Shown here: one piece after another, positions 58,765-64,000 of the stretch | How positions within the stretch are numbered: the first letter of the stretch is position 1 | Layout: each line of letters begins with the position of its first letter | Source: Lucifuga dentata | Lineage: Eukaryota; Chordata; Actinopteri; Ophidiiformes; Bythitidae | Direction: 5' to 3' | DNA: 64,000 nt | Assembly (NCBI GenBank): GCA_014773175.1 | Contig: VXCM01000328.1 | Coordinates: forward strand, 186,001-250,000 | Program-made: the position numbers and the translations under genes | Notes under the pieces: model-generated | What the model saw: the letters and a program-made list of their open reading frames with translations, nothing else | The model's database searches: none | What the model was told of the DNA's origin: nothing

Positions 58765-59400
58765 TTTGATTTGATTTGATTTGATTTAGTTTATTTGGAC
58801 AGGGACCATGCACAAAAACATTAATCTCAAACTGAAAAGAGACGCTTTGTACCAGATTTAGCTAACAGCAAATAGCATTTATTAGCATTTAACTGTTAGC
58901 ATTTAGCTAACAGCAGTTTACCCTGGGCAGGTAAACATAAAACAAAACTACCATTATACACAGACACACAACATCAGACATCATTACATGCAATTACTTT
59001 ACACAACCACAAATTTCAAAACAGAATAAAATGTCATTCATGGTCGAAGGTAAAATTAATGTTGACATGCCTGGTTGCTAAGAATCCATTTTTTTTTCTC
59101 TCTCTCTTTTTGCACCAGGTGAGAAAGAATAAAAATATGTGCAAGTTTTCAACTCAGCTGGAAGCATATTCAATTGTTTAATGGCCTTAAATGAAAAAGC
59201 AGATTGTGGAAAAGCAGTACGTTGTATCGGGACGCTTAGATCAGACCTTACAGCAGACCAGGGCGTTCTGCTCATTTTCTCAGAGTGGAGCAATGGCGGA
59301 GGAGCAGCATTATGAATTATCTTAAATGCCAGTCTATCAGAATACAGGATGAAATTTTCAAAACTCAACAGATTGTATTTAGAGATTATATTGCAGTGAT
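58765..59400 (-). mobile_element. LINE remnant: reverse-transcriptase C-terminus plus 3'UTR
   Basis: The minus strand encodes (59368 down to 59078) a degraded LINE ORF2 tail: DRLAFKIIHNAAPPPLL, then RTAFPQSAFSFKAIKQLNML-PAELKTC. The AFSxKxxxxxNxLP pattern is the ending of many non-LTR reverse transcriptases. The 3' flank contains the fish LINE tail text AGTTTATTTGGACAGGGACC (plus strand) and a GATTT repeat at about 58768-58788. Family not assigned. Confidence 0.65.
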
Positions 59401-62400
59401 GATAATCCTGTGATTTTTTTTTTTTTTATCCAGCACCTATGAAGTGAATATGTTGTTGTTTTTCTCAGTGCTTCAGTTTATCTCATTTAAGCTGAATCAT
59501 TGACTCAGACGTGAGTTTTTTTTATGTTCAAAATGAGTCATTTCACTTAAAACAATGGAAAATCACAACACCGGACTCAAAAGCACTACCTGCTGAAAGA
59601 AGAGTGGCTTCTCAGTGAACCACACTTACAGTTACAGTTTATTGTTTAAGATTTACTAGATTCAGCAAACATCAAGGCCCCAAACAAAGTTTCCCTGACT
59701 TTACTTGTACAAATGCACCAAAAGCAAGTCAGCAGCTTTTAAATAGTAAGACCATAATGAGCTATTTGTCTCCGCGGGGATTTGGGCCCTTATTAAAAGC
59801 CATAAAATCGTTAATATTATTCTGTAAGTCCCTATTTATTATTTACAGGTGTTGTATTGCAACTTCTTATTGCTTTTTCTGTAATGGCTAGCTTCCTTTA
59901 GCTTAATCACCTGAGAATATGTGCTTATGTTGAAGTAACTAAGAGGTGACTATTATTTGTATTTGTTCTAATTACAGGGACAGGACTGGCTATATTTTTT
60001 TTATTCCATAGTTTTATGTGAACTGATAACATAACCTCCATATGTTTTAGACAGAGACATAAACATCTATAAAATATCTGTTGAAAGAAATCTCTGAATG
60101 AATAATAGTATTTTTATAGCTGATACGGGTGTAGTTAAAGATGGCAGGAGTTCAGTAAAGGTGTCACGAGCTTCTCTGCTGGTAAAAAGAAAGAGAAATA
60201 CTCACAGAAATGGCAGATTACGCTCACCGAAAGCTTTATTAATTTCTTTTGGCATGTATCTCTGAATTCTGATTTAGTTTGTCCAGTCTTGGCATTAATT
60301 CCAAACGCCGTTCTTTCTTCTGTCTTCTTGTCTTTCTTCTTCCTCTGCAGAATGAAGGAAATGAATGAGCCTGCCGTCTTTGATGTGTTCCTCGAAACAA
60401 ATCTGCCTTTCACAAGCAGTCCATCATATCGACCGTGGACCGATCAGGAAAAGCATCGGTTAGTGTGATGCTTTAATACCCCCACTGGGGGGCTGTTATG
60501 CTGGGTGCTACTCATAACACACTCTGATAAAAATAGTCTACTGTAGACTAATGTACTATGTATACACACATATTTGTCATATTTTTATTTCTTTCAGATT
60601 CGTTTTATTTTTTAAATTTCATTTCAAACATTAACATGTTTTAGAATGAAAGTGCGAAGGACATGTAGTGTTTAGTTTAGCTAATTATTAATATTAGTTA
60701 TTCTCATACTTTAACAAGCCAAAAACTCTAAGAAAACTCACAGAAATTGGGAAGTTTACAGTATGTGCATGAAAATTGCTGACACCCACGCAGAACAGAA
60801 GTACACAGTATGCACATGGGAGGAGTTGGGCAACAAAATCTAATTAATCAATCAAATTATTAATTAAAATAGATTAATAATTAAACTATTTCTTTATGAA
60901 ATCCATTTTATTGGTGACTAATTTGCCACAATAACAGAATTTCCATAGATTTCAATTGTTTCAATTCTCTGCAGAAATTTCCAGATCATCAGGTACTTCA
61001 GGTACCACTGGTGGTACACAAACTACAGTTTAAGAACCACTGCAGTAGCTGATAGTCAGCGTAACTGAAAGATTAAGTACACACGTATGTTTGAGAAAGA
61101 TAAAGTTTAACAGAAAAAGACTCAACATCAGACTCTGTGCTCTGCAGGGTGGTATGTGTATTTGTGATGGTAAAGGAAGCTGACAACCTAATGAAACGAA
61201 ACAGAAAAGACGCCGGTCACTTAACTTGCATGCAGCCACTCAGTTTGATCCACAGCAGCTACTTGCCGTTTATCCAACCTGACACCAACAAACCAGCAAA
61301 CAACAGGCCGCAATCAGCAACGGGTAAAAAGTAACTAAAACAGGCAACCGGTCGGCTACTACACATGTAGCCAGTATGTCTGCTGACTGGCCAGTAAGTC
61401 ATCATGCTAGCAGGCTAGCATCCCGCCAGCACATCAAGGTCAGCCAGTCAGCCAGCCAGCAGGAGCCGCAGGACCAAATTCAATAATCCCACATGCTCTC
61501 ATCTCAGATCATGGTGGGTTCTCAGCGGAATATATCAAGCCTGACCTGTGCTCTGCTGCTCTATGGGAAGTGTGTGTGTTTTTTGAGTGATTATGGATGT
61601 GTGTGTGTGTGTGTGTGTGTGTTGTGCGTCACATAACCTTTCATTACTGTGCAGCAGACCAAAAGCGTGTGTGGGGTTTTGCTTTTATTCGTGGAAATTA
61701 TACGTGAGGAAAATTTTTTTTGTCTGTCGGATTCCAATTATAGAGCAAAGTTATCAAGACACCTGATCTCAAATTGCAAAGAAGCGTCCCCTTGATCATC
61801 ACCTTCATTTTCACTCTAATTATAAAAGGGATTAAGTGATCAGAGCTCCTTATGAGAGGGCTGATGCATACCATCCAAAGACACTAGAGGTCAGTGGCTA
61901 GTCGAGTTCATGTTGGCGGTGACGGGAGCGAGAACACTGCCCTGAGATTAAAAAAAGCTTTGTTTTGACCTTCTTAAAGTCAAGAACAGATCACATCAGA
62001 ACTGAGCATGCCAACACATTCTAGTCAGATCCTGTGGAGTCGCAATGACACTCAGAAATCTAATAACCAGTGAAGCCAGAATGCGATTTGACAACCTGAA
62101 GCAGCGGATGTCATGATTGCTTTATTATAAACATGGAAGCCAAAAAGAATGAAATTGTTATCCCCAGATGTTTTTGCCTGAATAGGATTCGCTCCAAAAA
62201 AACATGGAGTTACAGCTCACACAGGATAAGCAAAGCCCCATTCAAATGTTTCTGTGTGGAAACTAGTACATGTCCATCACATAGGAGAGAGGGAAAGAAG
62301 CTCCTTGGGCTCCTCTGGCCCTGGCTGAATAGGCTCCTCCGGCTCACAAAGGAGGGTTTGTCTGCTAAGGTGCTTAGAAAGCGCTCAGGTCGTTGATATG

Positions 62401-62990
62401 CAAGGCAACGGGGCAGCCTACAGCTCGCTTGCTTTAGAGTTAATTAAGCTGCAGATCCAGTTGGCAGGATGCCCCCCCACACACACCCCCACCTGCCCAC
62501 CGCCACCTCTTTTCCCTCCACCGCTGAGCTCTGACACCAGCATTCCTACAGGCTGAAGCCCCCCAGCCAACCCCTCTACCCCCAAAATCACCCATGCACC
62601 CACAACCAGGAGTCTGCAAGCGCTATATCTACACAAATCTTTTTTTAATGTCATTATTTCATGTTTATGGATGAAACTATAATATGCAAAACACAATTTT
62701 CCATGGATAAAAAAGAAACATTCAAATCTTACCCAAGATTTTTTCTCCCTAGAATTTTACTTTATGGTTTGCAATTTGCACTTTTTTTTGTCACAGATTT
62801 AAGAATTCCTGTCTTAAAAAAAGTATTTGAAAATCAAAGAAAACATTCATCCATCCGTCCTCTCAGAGCTTTAAGTTTTAAAATATAAAGAAATATTCTT
62901 CAATAATCCCACAAGGCCTGCAGCAAAGTTTTCATTTTACACTTAAAACATAAATCTGATTTTTATTTATTTATTTATTTAGTTTGTGCT
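59401..62990. other. Non-coding region with a CNE-like island near 61730-61880
   Basis: No supportable gene. The island holds TTATCAAGACACCTGATC, TCTAATTATAAAAGGGATTA and TTATGAGAGGGCTGATGCAT. A GCCAG-rich patch with short internal repeats lies at 61370-61465, and a GT tract at 61598-61621. A C/A-rich tract lies at 62470-62600. Confidence 0.35.
61598..61621 (+). repeat. (GT)n microsatellite
   Basis: About 12 GT units. Confidence 0.9.
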
Positions 62991-63009
62991 GCCCACCGCA
63001 TTTGAAATG

Positions 63010-63389
63010 ATGAATATCTAGAGGATATACAGTCTCTTGTTTTAGGTGTAAGGGGGTTGATTGATAAGTTCTGAGCCTGGCGCGTAGTAAGGGCTGTAAT
63101 ATTTTGCAACTGGTAGCTTGATTAAGAACTGTAAAAAAAATCAATTTCCAAATTATTTTTTGAAAAAAGTAAGTATTGGCATTTCGGGCTTGAGTGTATT
63201 GTAAAATTGCACGAGTCATGGAAAAGGTTATCTACCCCTGATCTAGAGGATATACAGTCTTGTGCTTTAGGTGTAAGGGAGGTTGATTGATAAGTTCTGA
63301 GCCTGGTGCATAGTAAGGGCTGTAATATTTTGCAACTGGTAGTAACGTGAGTATGATTAAAAACTGTAAAAAAAAAAAAAAAAAAAANA

Positions 63390-63421
<32 letters not shown>

Positions 63422-63600
63422 ACAAATCAATTTCCAAACTATTTTTTGAAAAAAGTAAGTATTTGCACTTTGGGCTTGGGTGTACAAGTCATGGAAAAGG
63501 TTGTCTACCCCTGATCTAGAGTATTGCTTTAGGTGTAAGGGGGTTGATTGATAAATTCTGAGCTGGGCGCATAGTAAGGGCTGTAATATTTTTTATGGAA
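63010..63600 (+). repeat. Tandem repeat, unit about 230-270 bp, 2.4 copies
   Basis: Copies start at about 63018, 63241 and 63514, each with TCTAGAG, TTTAGGTGTAAGGG, GTTGATTGATAAGTTCTGAG, GTAGTAAGGGCTGTAATATT or close variants; the first two add TCATGGAAAAGGTTATCTAC. The second is lengthened by poly(A) with an N at 63388. The third passes into the dispersed repeat shared with 28465. Confidence 0.85.
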
Positions 63601-63725
63601 GTAATATAAATGAGTAGGTGCAGGTTTGTGCATGTCAGCTGCATTCATTTGAGTTAAATAATTATGACTTACAAATTCCAGAGGTACCCGAGGCTCCATT
63701 GGTTGTATAAGATGGAAAACTAGGC
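63525..63725 (+). mobile_element. Dispersed repeat (GTTGATTGAT family), copy 2
   Basis: Matches copy 1 at 28465-28645 through GGGCTGTAATATTTTTTATG, GCATTCATTTGAG, TTACAAATTCCAGAGGTACC and GAGGCTCCATTG. The 5' part is what was tandemly amplified just upstream. Confidence 0.65.
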
Positions 63726-64000
63726 CATTGTGGCTAATTCAGCACCCACTGCACTCGTCTGATTTGCCCTTCTTGTCCGTCTCTTTTACTGGTTCTTTTC
63801 CTGTGTTTACTAACTCATATGAGGTGTGCACCCACTGCCCAGACCCCCCCCATAGCAATACATCAACTCGAACCAAGGTCCTCTTATCTGCTGCTCGTAC
63901 CCTTCCCTGTCTGAAATGTCAATGAGCATCTTGGCAATGTACTTTCCTCTCCTCCGAATAGCTTCTTTTCTCCTTTGCCTTACTCCATCTTTGCCGCTGT

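Noticed and set aside
63010..63600. CRISPR-like regular repeat
   Set aside because: Units are about 230-270 bp with no spacer pattern, in a vertebrate nuclear context; it is a tandem transposon fragment.
1..64000. tRNA or rRNA genes
   Set aside because: No complete cloverleaf with A and B boxes was found; the only B-box-like sequence is in the SINE at 37616-37990.

Overview
The window is vertebrate nuclear DNA, most likely from a ray-finned (teleost) fish. It holds multi-exon genes with GT-AG introns, abundant CA/GT microsatellites, and typical teleost interspersed repeats (piggyBac-like TTAA MITEs, hAT elements, a Tc1 remnant, RTE and other LINE tails, a SINE). No prokaryotic gene organisation, CRISPR array or operon is present. 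Exons were joined by hand from splice sites, reading phase and remembered human proteins. Gene names therefore rest on motif recognition and length agreement, not on a database search.

Layout. (1) 219-1933, + strand: the last two coding exons of srgap3 (Slit-Robo Rho GTPase-activating protein 3), followed by 3'UTR and repeats to about 6.2 kb. (2) 6222-9554, - strand: a complete nine-exon gene for a 359-residue coiled-coil protein of the CCDC113/CFAP263 family (ciliary). (3) 9.6-12.5 kb: intergenic, with two copies of a TTAA-flanked MITE and an interferon-response-type element just before the next gene. (4) 12563-19267, + strand: a complete eleven-exon parp12 (696 residues; CCCH fingers, WWE, PARP catalytic domain with an H-Y-I triad). 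(5) 20381-27804, - strand: a complete thirteen-exon tbxas1/cyp5a1 (thromboxane-A synthase, 561 residues). parp12 and tbxas1 are tail-to-tail, as TBXAS1 and PARP12 are in human 7q34. (6) 28-64 kb: no coding exon could be supported. The stretch holds transposon copies, microsatellites, a 260-base N gap, and several AT-rich, homeodomain-site-rich islands that look like conserved non-coding elements. The human neighbour upstream of TBXAS1 is HIPK2, so this desert could be its regulatory or intronic space, but no hipk2 exon was seen.

The genes have no obvious common pathway: cytoskeletal and axon guidance signalling (srgap3), cilia (ccdc113), interferon-linked mono-ADP-ribosylation (parp12) and eicosanoid synthesis (tbxas1). 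The most striking signals are structural. A MITE family with about ten copies in 64 kb includes one fold-back derivative and one copy split by a second element with a clean 3-bp target duplication. A hAT element has an exact 8-bp target duplication inside parp12. There is also a perfect 20-bp-arm hairpin. A large class of single-N sites, each flanked by 61-67 bp direct duplications, is almost certainly an assembly artefact that alters two gene models. I did not find a convincing undescribed biological system. The nearest candidates are a frame-compatible three-exon unit inside a tbxas1 intron and the fold-back MITE.
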